From Chloroflexi bacterium RBG_13_53_26 (GTDB lineage Bacteria; Chloroflexota; Dehalococcoidia; UBA2247; RBG-13-53-26), in assembly GCA_001795035.1 (NCBI GenBank), contig MGMW01000058.1:1-18502 (forward strand): DNA of 18,502 nucleotides, read 5' to 3'. Every line of letters starts with the position of its first letter. Positions within the stretch are counted from its first letter, which is position 1. The position numbers and the translations under genes are program-made. Below the pieces are notes generated by a model. That model ran no database searches. It was given only the letters and a program-made list of their open reading frames with translations, and was not told the origin of the DNA. Positions 1 through 6,934 of the stretch are shown piece after piece.

Positions 1-708
1 TATAGCATCAGCAAGTTCCAATACTCCCTTCTCGGCAGTCAGGCGACCCACATAGCCAACCACGTTCTGTCGTTCTGCAAAGCCCAGCTTGATGCAGAAA
101 AGATCTGTATCTACATAGATCAGGGCCGAAGAAACAACTGCCTTGTTTTTGAACCTGCCGATGCCTGGCGATTCAAGCATGCGTGGTGATTCCAGGGCTA
201 TTCTCTGAGCCAGAACATGGTTGGCACCTTCTATGACCTCGGTTATCGATGACAATATCCATCCGAGAGGTGAGGGGTACATTTGCTTGATACTCTGAGC
301 CTCTGAACCCGTCACAACGACAATAATCTTCTTTCTCAAGCCCCATGCTAGCAGGGTAGGCAGGAACACTGTGCCTCTCCCAAAGAGTAGAATGACTATG
401 TCCACGTCTTTTCTCAACGCCAGCAGCTTAACCGCCAGGGTGAACTGCGATGTCAAGAGTCGCCACATTTTGGACATAATGGGTTCATGGAGCGACTTGA
501 CCACCGAGGCTTTCACGTTGACTATCCGCACATTACTCGGATTGCCAGCGGGGAAGTAGTTACCGGTAATAACCGTGACATCCCTGGCCAGAGCGGCCAG
601 TACATTCGTGTACATACCAAGAGGAAGTTGACCACAGGGCTGGTCTGGATTCCTCAGCGGGAATACGACTAGGGCGATGGCCTGTTGCTGGTTCGACTTC
701 TCTTTCAC
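1..708 (-). CDS. Glycosyltransferase family 4 protein (partial, C-terminus outside window)
   Basis: Reading the minus strand from about 708 down to 1 gives one open frame without stops, running off the window. The N-terminal half has the alternating hydrophobic strands of a GT-B fold (IALVVFPLRNP, DVTVITGNYFP, DVDIVILLFGRG, KKIIVVVTGSE). The frame ends in VGYVGRLTAEKGVLELADAI, the hallmark start of the GT4 nucleotide-sugar-binding domain. The family transfers sugars from activated donors to lipid or glycan acceptors at the inner face of the membrane; donor and acceptor cannot be read here. An in-frame stop at 735-733 limits the start to GTG at 726 or GTG at 708; I chose 708 for the purine-rich AAAGAAG upstream, but neither has a strong ribosome binding site. 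It lies about 100 bp downstream of a second GT4 gene on the same strand, so they are probably cotranscribed. Confidence 0.85.
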   Translation of the reverse strand, partial: MKEKSNQQQAIALVVFPLRNPDQPCGQLPLGMYTNVLAALARDVTVITGNYFPAGNPSNVRIVNVKASVVKSLHEPIMSKMWRLLTSQFTLAVKLLALRKDVDIVILLFGRGTVFLPTLLAWGLRKKIIVVVTGSEAQSIKQMYPSPLGWILSSITEVIEGANHVLAQRIALESPRMLESPGIGRFKNKAVVSSALIYVDTDLFCIKLGFAERQNVVGYVGRLTAEKGVLELADAI

Positions 709-808
709 CGCTTCTTTAGTAGACACTGGGACTCAGAGCACTAACGTTGAATGGCGCTGTCCAAACAACCCCATGATGACCTGCCACAAACCTGTGCCCG
801 ATTTCCCC

Positions 809-1972
809 TCAGTTCTTTCTTCGACTGGGTTCATCCTGGACCTCTCGGTACAGTTCCAGAATCTTCCCAAGAATGATATCAGAATCATAATCCCGTTCGA
901 TATCCCGCCGTGCCTGATTACCGAGTCTTTCTCGCAATGCACTATCGTTCAGCAAATAGTCAATCTTATGCGCCAACTCCGCCGAGTCCCTAGGCTCAAC
1001 CAGGAGACCATTCCATCCATCCTTGACCACATCTTGGTTCCCGGGAACCCGTGTTGCCAACACACATTTGCCATAAGCCATAGCCTCGAGTAGTGCCAGC
1101 GGCATACCCTCCCCAAGCGAAGGCAGCACAAATACATCAGCCGCCACATATGCCGCTCCGAGTTCTCCCTTGGCAAAGTTCCCGAGGAAGAACACATCGC
1201 GCTCTAATCCCAGTTGCTGCACTTCCTGTTCCAGTGCCTGCTTGGTGCCCCCATACCCTGGTGCTTCGCCACCGATGATGACCACGGCAGGTCTCGTGTC
1301 GGTACACCTTGCCGCCTGTATGAGATACGTGAGGCCTTTTATTGGCAGGAGTCGACCTACAAAGAGGATGAGTTTTCTATCTTCAAGGCTATACCTGCTG
1401 CGAAAACCTCCGGCATCTGCCCGTAGATCAATATTATCCAAGTCTACCCATCCTGGTATGACAGACATGCGATCGGGTTTGGCCCCTAATCCCTCCAGAA
1501 TGCGCGCCTGGCTTAGGGTAAGGGCAATGACCCTGTCCACCGACCTTAGTGTCCATTTGCCAACAGTCTTGTTGAAGACCACTTCAACGGCTCTTCTCAG
1601 TCCCCGATACCCGAGAATCGCCCCATGTGAGGTTAGAATGATAGGACGCCTCGCAAACACATTCGAGAACACCGTGAAACCGGAAGAGATGTGGAAGTGG
1701 CCATGGGCATGAACGATATCAAACCCGCTGCTCTTCAGCAGCTTTAGGAACAGCCCCGGCATAACTGGGTTGTTGAGAGGCGAGAACACGGCCCTAAACC
1801 TGTGCACTTCCACGCCATGCACTACTTCATATCCTCCGGTCTTCGGTACGTTCGAAGTATATACGACTACCTCATGACCGGCCTCCACAAGCTTCCGGCT
1901 CAGAGCCTCAACATGGTATTCGATTCCGCCAACATGAGGAGGATAAAACGGCGAAACTTGGAGGATCCTCAT
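809..1972 (-). CDS. Glycosyltransferase family 4 protein
   Basis: A complete 387-residue GT-B glycosyltransferase. The N-terminal domain opens with MRILQVSPFYPPHVGGIEYH, the typical first strand and glycine-rich acceptor-side loop. The second domain begins near residue 203 (LFVGRLLPIKGL), and the retaining-GT4 E-x7-E motif is seen near residues 288-296 (EGMPLALLE), followed by GNQDVV and GLLVEP. No transmembrane segment is evident, so it likely acts as a peripheral cytoplasmic enzyme on lipid-linked glycan. Length is normal for the family. It starts at ATG 1972 with AAGGA close upstream and lies between a GT2 gene and another GT4 gene on the same strand. This indicates a polysaccharide or glycoconjugate assembly cluster; the sugar specificity is unknown. 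Confidence 0.93.
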   Translation of the reverse strand: MRILQVSPFYPPHVGGIEYHVEALSRKLVEAGHEVVVYTSNVPKTGGYEVVHGVEVHRFRAVFSPLNNPVMPGLFLKLLKSSGFDIVHAHGHFHISSGFTVFSNVFARRPIILTSHGAILGYRGLRRAVEVVFNKTVGKWTLRSVDRVIALTLSQARILEGLGAKPDRMSVIPGWVDLDNIDLRADAGGFRSRYSLEDRKLILFVGRLLPIKGLTYLIQAARCTDTRPAVVIIGGEAPGYGGTKQALEQEVQQLGLERDVFFLGNFAKGELGAAYVAADVFVLPSLGEGMPLALLEAMAYGKCVLATRVPGNQDVVKDGWNGLLVEPRDSAELAHKIDYLLNDSALRERLGNQARRDIERDYDSDIILGKILELYREVQDEPSRRKN

Positions 1973-2121
1973 TTCCTTGACCTAGCCTCGCCAGTTGTCA
2001 TGGGTAGGCGGCCATTAAGACGAGTATCAGTCCCCCTCTGAGCCAGGAAAACCAACTTGCAGACGCTGGTGTCAAAACACATTTCCGGAAGGTTGTGTGG
2101 GCATGCTCGCGAAGCGGACAT
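1969..2121 (-). CDS. Possible 50-residue linking ORF between two glycosyltransferase genes (doubtful)
   Basis: The 150-bp gap between the GT2 and GT4 genes holds an in-frame minus-strand ORF whose ATG lies one base after the GT2 stop codon. Its TGA overlaps the ATG of the downstream GT4 gene (ATGA). The encoded peptide begins MSASRACPHNLPEMCF; it has three cysteines, no signal peptide, no membrane segment and no domain I recognise. The coupled spacing at both ends is what one expects of a translated relay ORF. The composition looks arbitrary, however, and an open frame this short is easily chance. Treat as a weak prediction. Confidence 0.15.
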   Translation of the reverse strand: MSASRACPHNLPEMCFDTSVCKLVFLAQRGTDTRLNGRLPMTTGEARSRK

Positions 2122-2122
2122 G

Positions 2123-3133
2123 CTATGGCAGCTTCTCGGCGGTCTTGCCTTCCTCCTCGGCAGCCAAGAATACGTCTCTCCTGGCAAAATCCTCCCACCC
2201 GCGACGCATGAGCTCCTTCATCGATTGCAGCATCAGTGCAGCAAACAGCGCCAGAACACCCGTCAGACAGAGAAGAATCGCACCCAGGAAATTGCCAATC
2301 GCAAGTTGGCTGTTTCTCCCATATATATCCAATACGCGCACTCCCAGAGCCACACCCCCCACCACAAGCAGCAGCCCGGGGACTCCGAATAAGACCAGTG
2401 GCTGCCTTAGGCTGATCAACACCAACACCCTCGTTAGCACGTTCATTCCGTGGCCTAGTGCGCTCCGCTTCGCCTTTTCTGCATAGGAGACCTGAATCGG
2501 CACCTCAGCTACCCTGAGACCGGCCTTGTTTATGGCAAACTGGATCTCAGAGCTCACCGACATGCCGTTTTCAACCACATTCAATTCCCTGAGAGCCCTG
2601 GATGAGTAGGCCCTGAAGCCACTTTGGGAGTCACTTAGCTTCTGTCCTGACCCTACATTAGTAACAACAGTCAAGAAACGCTGCCCCAGCCGCCGATAGA
2701 AAGGCGGCCTCTGGCCTTCGCCCAGGAATCGTGAGCCGGTTACCACATCAGCTTCATCACTGAGTATGGGCCTTACCAGCCGCGATATGTCCCCCGGGTC
2801 ATGCTGACCATCACCATCTATTACTACCAGGATATCTGCGTTCTGTTCTCTACCTTTCTGAAGCGCGGTTCGAACCGCTGCCCCATAGCCTTTGTTGCGT
2901 TCATGCCGATATACTACCGCTCCGGCCTCGCTGGCAACCTCAGCGCTAGCATCGGCCGAGCCATCATCGATAACCAATACCTTGTCCACATACTTCTTGG
3001 TCTTCAAGACCACGCTGCCGATGAACCGCTCTTCGTTGAAGCACGGAATAGCAGCGATAATTCGAGGTTTGTGTTTTTCGTTTTCGGTTGTTTTCGAATT
3101 TGCCACGGTCACCACCCCTTGTCCCCCCATCAA
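2123..3133 (-). CDS. Glycosyltransferase family 2, polyprenyl-phosphate mannosyltransferase (DPM1)-like with C-terminal membrane helices
   Basis: A GT-A glycosyltransferase of up to 336 residues. Visible motifs are IAAIPCFNEE, VLVIDDGSADAS (nucleotide binding), the metal-binding DGDGQHDP, and VVTGSRFLGEG. The C-terminal third has two hydrophobic helices (LVLFGVPGLLLVVGGVALG and the stretch around LGAILLCLTGVLALFAALML), as in bacterial polyprenyl-phosphate hexosyltransferases. The family makes polyprenyl-phosphate-sugar from an NDP- or GDP-sugar at the cytoplasmic membrane face, for use by membrane glycosyltransferases. The long frame starts ATG-ATG at 3133, but a GGGGGA element lies six bases before GTG 3115, so translation may begin there (VVTVANSKTTEN). 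A charged tail follows the last helix. It is the first gene of the minus-strand glycan cluster. Whether the product is mannosyl or glucosyl phosphate cannot be told. Confidence 0.9.
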   Translation of the reverse strand: MMGGQGVVTVANSKTTENEKHKPRIIAAIPCFNEERFIGSVVLKTKKYVDKVLVIDDGSADASAEVASEAGAVVYRHERNKGYGAAVRTALQKGREQNADILVVIDGDGQHDPGDISRLVRPILSDEADVVTGSRFLGEGQRPPFYRRLGQRFLTVVTNVGSGQKLSDSQSGFRAYSSRALRELNVVENGMSVSSEIQFAINKAGLRVAEVPIQVSYAEKAKRSALGHGMNVLTRVLVLISLRQPLVLFGVPGLLLVVGGVALGVRVLDIYGRNSQLAIGNFLGAILLCLTGVLALFAALMLQSMKELMRRGWEDFARRDVFLAAEEEGKTAEKLP

Positions 3134-3208
3134 CTCAGACCAATCAGCATGATGCCTGGACAGTCCTCACAGGCCAATCTTAGCACGACATCAGTCCTGA
3201 ATGTAGCG

Positions 3209-3237
3209 ACTCTATCACACATCCGCTGTTTCTGCAA
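3209..3237 (-). promoter_or_regulatory. Putative promoter for the GT2 gene
   Basis: On the minus strand TTGCAG (3237-3232) is followed after 17 bases by TAGAGT (3214-3209), and a TG one base before the -10 gives an extended -10 (TGATAGAGT). Transcription would start near 3202, about 70 bases before the first ATG of the GT2 gene. The -35 matches the consensus poorly, so the call rests mainly on the -10 and on position. Confidence 0.35.
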
Positions 3238-3257
3238 GCGCGCCCCGTCCAGAGTAA

Positions 3258-3295
3258 ATGCCTCGTCATCCTTCCCGGGAAGGATGACGAGGCAT
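3258..3295. repeat. Perfect 38-bp palindrome with SmaI-type centre
   Basis: ATGCCTCGTCATCCTTCCC is followed directly by its exact reverse complement, giving two 19-base arms with no spacer and the centre CCCGGG. No T-run follows on either strand. The site lies in the region between two divergent genes, about 20 bp upstream of the putative leftward -35, so it does not look like a terminator of either neighbour. It could be an operator, an RNA hairpin in a longer leader, or a dispersed REP-like palindrome. There is no second copy in this window that I could see. Confidence 0.85.
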
Positions 3296-3413
3296 CTCAA
3301 AAATGACGCCAGGATTCCACTCACGGATTAAGAGTACCGGTCCATGTTCACGTGATTCGGAAAGTAATCAAGGTTCAATCAACATTACATAACGTAAGCC
3401 TTAAGCTAACAGT

Positions 3414-3442
3414 TTGCGTTTTGCGGGGTAATCCTGTATAGT
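3414..3442 (+). promoter_or_regulatory. Promoter for the secreted surface protein gene
   Basis: TTGCGT (3414-3419), a 17-base spacer and TATAGT (3437-3442) form a good sigma-70-type promoter. The expected start of transcription is near 3449, leaving a leader of roughly 25 bases that contains the strong ribosome binding site AGGAAGGGGG at 3461-3470. Confidence 0.7.
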
Positions 3443-3474
3443 ACACGTCACGTTCAAAAAAGGAAGGGGGATCA

Positions 3475-4014
3475 GTGAAAATCAAAATCGTGTTCTCGGT
3501 ATTCGTCCTGGGAGCAATAGTAGCTCTCTCCATGTTCTATCTCAACGGGTCGGCTGGAGCCGCGACCACAGGCACTGTCAGCCCAAGCGTTACTGTCAGC
3601 TCTACGCTTTCCCTTGCCCTTGAAGATGGCTCCAACGTAGAGTGGGCAAGCAAGCCTGCCGGGACTACACAGACAGGTATCGTTCAAGCTAGAGTAAGCT
3701 CCAATACAAATTGGACGCTCTATGTAAAAAGGACTTCGGATACCGGCATAACCTGTGGCCTTGCCGGGGAAGACGGAACTCATCATATTGCCAGCTCCAG
3801 TTTTACATATACCTCTACCTCGGGCAGTCCCGTTCCTCCAGCCGGCAGTGGAGTGGGTGCGACACAATTCAATATCACAGACACGGACGTCTGGACAGGC
3901 GGAGCGGCTACAGGCGATTGCAGGGTAGCTGTAACTTACTCCCTTGTCATACCAGGCGATCAGTATCCACAAGGGTACTCTGCCACTCATACTTACACCG
4001 TGGTACCGTCATAG
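3475..4014 (+). CDS. Secreted beta-rich surface protein, WxL-like
   Basis: A 179-residue predicted exported protein. It starts at GTG 3475, four bases after a very strong AGGAAGGGGG ribosome binding site. Residues 1-29 form a signal peptide (MKIKIVFSVFVLGAIVAL then NGSAGA, probable cleavage after AGA). The mature part is rich in Ser, Thr, Gly and Val in beta-strand patterns. It contains NWTLYVK near residues 79-85, a Trp-x-Leu motif, two cysteines (C94, C149) that could pair outside the cell, and the C-terminal strands VTYSLVIPGDQYPQGYSA and TYTV. WxL surface proteins of Gram-positive bacteria and coat-protein-U-like domains share this style. I infer kinship from the pattern and from the DUF916-like gene next door; no family assignment is certain. 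A terminator follows the gene, which fits a highly expressed single transcript. Confidence 0.8.
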   Translation: MKIKIVFSVFVLGAIVALSMFYLNGSAGAATTGTVSPSVTVSSTLSLALEDGSNVEWASKPAGTTQTGIVQARVSSNTNWTLYVKRTSDTGITCGLAGEDGTHHIASSSFTYTSTSGSPVPPAGSGVGATQFNITDTDVWTGGAATGDCRVAVTYSLVIPGDQYPQGYSATHTYTVVPS

Positions 4015-4103
4015 AATTGGCGCTGGCTGAACCTGATCGAGCCTTATCAACCATTGCCTTTTGTTCCCGAATATAGGGGAGGCTCCTATGGCCTCCCGCC
4101 ATG

Positions 4104-4132
4104 GGGAGGGGGAAAGCCCCTCCCTTAATTTT
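4104..4132 (+). terminator. Rho-independent terminator
   Basis: GGGAGGGG (4104-4111), a five-base loop GAAAG and CCCCTCCC (4117-4124) make a perfect 8-bp G/C-rich stem, followed by TTAATTTT. It lies 90 bp after the secreted-protein gene and about 30 bp before the next ORF. It may end most transcripts and lower expression of the downstream membrane protein relative to the secreted one. Confidence 0.8.
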
Positions 4133-4162
4133 GCGTAGTTCTTCAGGTCTTGTAAGCTTCTC

Positions 4163-5113
4163 ATGCCAACCATGCTAAGATACTTGGCCAATGCGGCGGC
4201 GATATTCCTCGCCCTTCTACTCTGTCTTCACATCTTCTCACTGCCCTCCTCGGCTGGCGTTAGTATCATGGTCTCGCCTACAATGATAGACCTTACCCTC
4301 AATACCGAGGACACCTCCACTCAAGAGATCAGCATACGGAATACGGGCGATGAACCAACCAGAATCCGAGTCTATGCCATGGACTTCTCTATCGACAGGG
4401 AGAACAACTACATTTTCTCCGACCCGGGGCATCAGAGCTACTCGTGTGCCAGTTGGCTTGGCATCGAAGAGTCCGACTTCGGTCTTGGCCCGGCCGAAAC
4501 TAAGCATGTGGAAGTCACCATCTCAGTACCTCAGGAGGTGGAGCCCGGAGGCCACTATGCTGCCCTCTTCTTTGAGACCATCCCGATTGAAACCCAGCCA
4601 GGTGTTTCCGTAGCCATCGCTGGTAGAATCCCATCCCTTTTCTACCTCACCATCCCTGGCGTCACTGACGGAGATATTTTCGCCAATGCCGAAATCACCT
4701 CCCTCATGCTGCCTCGATGGGTGGATGGAGGCCCTGTCGAGATCGGAGCCGTAGTCCGCAATACAGGCAATGTGCACCTGACCATCGCCGCCAAGGCTTA
4801 CTTCACTGATTTCCGTGGTAGACAGGCTGGTGAAATCGACTTGGGGCAGACGATAGTCTTGCCTGGCACAGAGAGGGCCATAACGGGAACCTGGCTAAAG
4901 ACCCCCTTCATCGGTCCAGCGCAGGCTACTGTTGTTATCGGCTATTTTGATCAGCATAACCAACTGGTGAACAGGAGCATGACTGGCAGTTTTCAGATCA
5001 TCCCATGGAAGGTTATAATAGCTGTGTTCGCATCGCTCGCCCTGATTGTCTTTGGGATATGGGCACTCAGGAGAAAGTTTCGCTTTAGGCTGGAACGCAA
5101 AGACAGTGAATGA
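4163..5113 (+). CDS. Membrane-anchored extracellular Ig-fold protein, DUF916/WxL-associated-like
   Basis: A 316-residue protein with the layout signal peptide, two beta-sandwich-like regions, one C-terminal transmembrane helix and a short basic tail. The hydrophobic signal spans about residues 8-27 (AAAIFLALLLCLHIF). The first domain begins VSIMVSPTMIDLTL and has QEISIRNTGDEPTRIRVYAM, the pattern of bacterial Ig-like or NEW3-type domains. PGGHYAALFFET recalls the conserved glycine-rich strand of DUF916. A second domain holds VEIGAVVRNTGNVHLTI. The helix is around VIIAVFASLALIVFGIWAL, followed by RRKFRFRLERK inside the cell. The start could be ATG 4163 or 4172; the ribosome binding site is weak. 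The same architecture is known for proteins that accompany WxL surface proteins and bind cell-wall material. I infer a cell-surface scaffold paired with the upstream secreted protein, not an enzyme. Confidence 0.8.
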   Translation: MPTMLRYLANAAAIFLALLLCLHIFSLPSSAGVSIMVSPTMIDLTLNTEDTSTQEISIRNTGDEPTRIRVYAMDFSIDRENNYIFSDPGHQSYSCASWLGIEESDFGLGPAETKHVEVTISVPQEVEPGGHYAALFFETIPIETQPGVSVAIAGRIPSLFYLTIPGVTDGDIFANAEITSLMLPRWVDGGPVEIGAVVRNTGNVHLTIAAKAYFTDFRGRQAGEIDLGQTIVLPGTERAITGTWLKTPFIGPAQATVVIGYFDQHNQLVNRSMTGSFQIIPWKVIIAVFASLALIVFGIWALRRKFRFRLERKDSE

Positions 5114-5185
5114 TAGACGATACAAGACCAGCATTATTTTCCCCAGTGCAGCCTTAGGGAAGGGTCACAGCCACAGGAGAAACCA

Positions 5186-6097
5186 ATGAACAAATACGAG
5201 ACGATCATCATCGGCGGTGGTCCCGCCGGCCTCACTGCCGGTCTCTATAGCTCCCGCATCGGTCTGAAGAGCCTCCTGATAGAGCGAGGTCTTTTCGGTG
5301 GCCAGATGGTGAATGCCAGGCTGGTGGAGAACTATCCCGGCTTTCCCCAGGGGATCTCCGGCTTCGATCTGGGTTCGCTGATGCATCAACAGGCCACCAG
5401 ATACGGATTGGAAATCGCCACCACCGACGTTACTGGCATCTCACCCGGACAGCCGCACGGTGTTTTGACCACCGAGCAAACCTTCGAAGCAGAAGCCATC
5501 ATCATTGCCACTGGCTCGCAGTATCGCAAGCTGGACGCGCCCGGCGAGGAGAACCTCATCGGCCGCGGGATCTCATACTGCGCTACCTGCGACGGGCCTC
5601 TCTTCGCTGGCGAGCAAGTGGCCATCATAGGAGGTGGTGACACCGCCATCACCGACGCCATTGAACTGACCGCTCATGCCAGCAAGGTATCCCTGATACA
5701 TCGCCGAGACCAGCTTCGGGCAAGTCAGGTACTACAACAGCGAGCCTTCGCCAACCCAAAGATGGAGTTCATCTGGGACACGGTGGTTGAGGAAGTCATG
5801 GGCAACCAGATGGTCGAGGCGCTGAAGCTTCGCAATGTGAAGACTGGCAGACTATCCACGCTAGAGGTAGCCGGCGTTTTTGTGGCCGTGGGGCTGACAC
5901 CCAATAGCCAGCCGTTCGCTGGCCTTCTCAACATCAGTGAAACCGGACATGTCATAGCCGACGAGGTACTGACAACCTCAATCCCGGGTATCTTCGCCGC
6001 TGGCGACATCCGCCGCAACTCGCCCCGCCAGATAGCCGCCGCCGTTGGAGATGGTGCCACTGCTGCTCTATCCGCCTTCAGGTATCTCCGCGGCTAA
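5186..6097 (+). CDS. trxB: Thioredoxin-disulfide reductase
   Basis: A complete 303-residue low-molecular-weight FAD/NADPH flavoenzyme that reduces thioredoxin in the cytoplasm. The FAD-binding GGGPAG is at residues 10-15, the redox-active CATC at 132-135 (YCATCDGPLF), the NADPH-binding GGGDTA at 149-154, and the C-terminal FAD motif IFAAGDIR is followed by RQIAAAVGDGATAA. All key residues are present and the length is normal. ATG 5186 is preceded by AGGAG at a good distance (CACAGGAGAAACCA). It follows the DUF916-like gene by 72 bp on the same strand and is convergent with jag. No thioredoxin gene is in the window, so its partner is encoded elsewhere. Related NAD(P)H-dependent ferredoxin reductases lack the CxxC, which excludes that reading. 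Confidence 0.96.
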   Translation: MNKYETIIIGGGPAGLTAGLYSSRIGLKSLLIERGLFGGQMVNARLVENYPGFPQGISGFDLGSLMHQQATRYGLEIATTDVTGISPGQPHGVLTTEQTFEAEAIIIATGSQYRKLDAPGEENLIGRGISYCATCDGPLFAGEQVAIIGGGDTAITDAIELTAHASKVSLIHRRDQLRASQVLQQRAFANPKMEFIWDTVVEEVMGNQMVEALKLRNVKTGRLSTLEVAGVFVAVGLTPNSQPFAGLLNISETGHVIADEVLTTSIPGIFAAGDIRRNSPRQIAAAVGDGATAALSAFRYLRG

Positions 6098-6158
6098 TGT
6101 CTTGACAGGCGTTCGCGCAACAACATTATGTCATCCGGGGATTTGGTTCATAGTGGCT

Positions 6159-6220
6159 GTCGGGGCCCTGACCCGACGCCCGGTGTTTCCAATCACCCAA
6201 AGATCAGGTCGAGGACCTGA
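6159..6220. terminator. Two inverted repeats in the trxB/jag convergent gap, possible bidirectional terminators
   Basis: GTCGGG (6159-6164), a 7-base loop and CCCGAC (6172-6177) form one hairpin. TCAGGTC (6204-6210), loop GAG and GACCTGA (6214-6220) form a second; read on the minus strand the second is followed by TCTTT. They sit between two convergent genes where termination is expected. Neither has a strong T-run, so function as intrinsic terminators is uncertain. Confidence 0.4.
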
Positions 6221-6265
6221 CAATCACGGAAGTTGCGAATTAACAGATAATGACCTGACTTGATA

Positions 6266-6934
6266 CTAAACGCCCCGCTTCCGCGGCATGATCACCACCT
6301 TGCGCATTTCCTCTTCACCAATGCTCTGCGTAGTCACATCCGGGTTAACAGAGAGAGCAAGGTGGACAATCCGCCGTTCGTCGGGTGGCATGGGCTCCAG
6401 GGTCATAGACTGGCCGGTGGAAACCGCCCTTTGGGCCAATCTCAAAGCCAGGTCCCTCAGTGAGTGATACCGTCGCTGTTTGTATCCCTCCACATCAATG
6501 CTTAGAGGAACACGAGCCTTCTCATGGTGCGCCACGATAAGCCGAAGGATATACTGCAACGCAGCCAGCGTTTCACCACGTCTTCCAATAAGGATACCGA
6601 GATCATCTCCCTTGACCTCCAGGGCAACGGGCTGTACTTCAGATTCGGGCGCTTCTGCTGCATCAGAGCTCACTTCCACCTGAGCAGTCAGCTTCATCCT
6701 GCGAAGAAGCTCTTCCAGCGCCTCCTTAGCTACCTTTGCCGAGGTGCTGCCCTGATCAGCCTCAACCAACGGTACTACCCTAACGACAGCCTCTTCGGCT
6801 CCCATCCCCAGGAATCCTGATTTGCCCTTGGTTACGACAGTGATCTCCACCTCATCTCTGGTCACTCTCAATTGCTGTAGTGCGCTCTCAACGGCTTCCT
6901 CAACCGTCTTTCCTCTTACTTCCAGGCTTTCCAT
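6266..6934 (-). CDS. jag: Jag/KhpB-family RNA-binding protein (Jag-N, KH, R3H)
   Basis: A 222-residue protein counted from ATG 6934, chosen because GGAGG stands at the right distance before it and MESLEVRGKTVEEAVESAL is the usual Jag-N beginning; the longer open frame to 7063 would only add YidC-overlap sequence. The Jag-N domain covers about residues 1-55 (KGKSGFLGMGAEEAVV). A linker rich in Glu and Ala follows, then a KH domain with the GxxG loop GRRG (DDLGILIGRRGETLAAL), then an R3H domain with the Arg-x3-His signature (ERRIVHLAL). The family binds RNA and, in Firmicutes, affects cell-envelope synthesis and division. The gene begins inside the 3' end of yidC (35-base overlap), the standard order in many bacteria, so the two are translationally coupled. 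Confidence 0.93.
   Translation of the reverse strand: MESLEVRGKTVEEAVESALQQLRVTRDEVEITVVTKGKSGFLGMGAEEAVVRVVPLVEADQGSTSAKVAKEALEELLRRMKLTAQVEVSSDAAEAPESEVQPVALEVKGDDLGILIGRRGETLAALQYILRLIVAHHEKARVPLSIDVEGYKQRRYHSLRDLALRLAQRAVSTGQSMTLEPMPPDERRIVHLALSVNPDVTTQSIGEEEMRKVVIMPRKRGV

Larger units (their letters stand above)
3134..3474. other. Divergent intergenic region between the GT2 gene and the secreted-protein gene
   Basis: This 341-bp stretch has no convincing gene. It contains, in order, a promoter-like site firing leftward, a perfect 38-bp palindrome and a good promoter firing rightward. A 64-codon minus-strand open frame across 3130-3324 reads through the palindrome and overlaps the GT2 start; it has no recognisable features and I regard it as non-coding. 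The 3300-3410 part is A/T-rich and shows nothing else that I can support. Confidence 0.6.

Noticed and set aside
3130..3324. A 64-codon minus-strand frame upstream of the GT2 gene
   Set aside because: It reads straight through the perfect palindrome, overlaps the GT2 start and has no domain, signal or good ribosome binding site.
6104..6132. TTGACA followed by ATTATG as a plus-strand promoter after trxB
   Set aside because: No plus-strand gene follows in this convergent gap, so there is nothing for it to serve.
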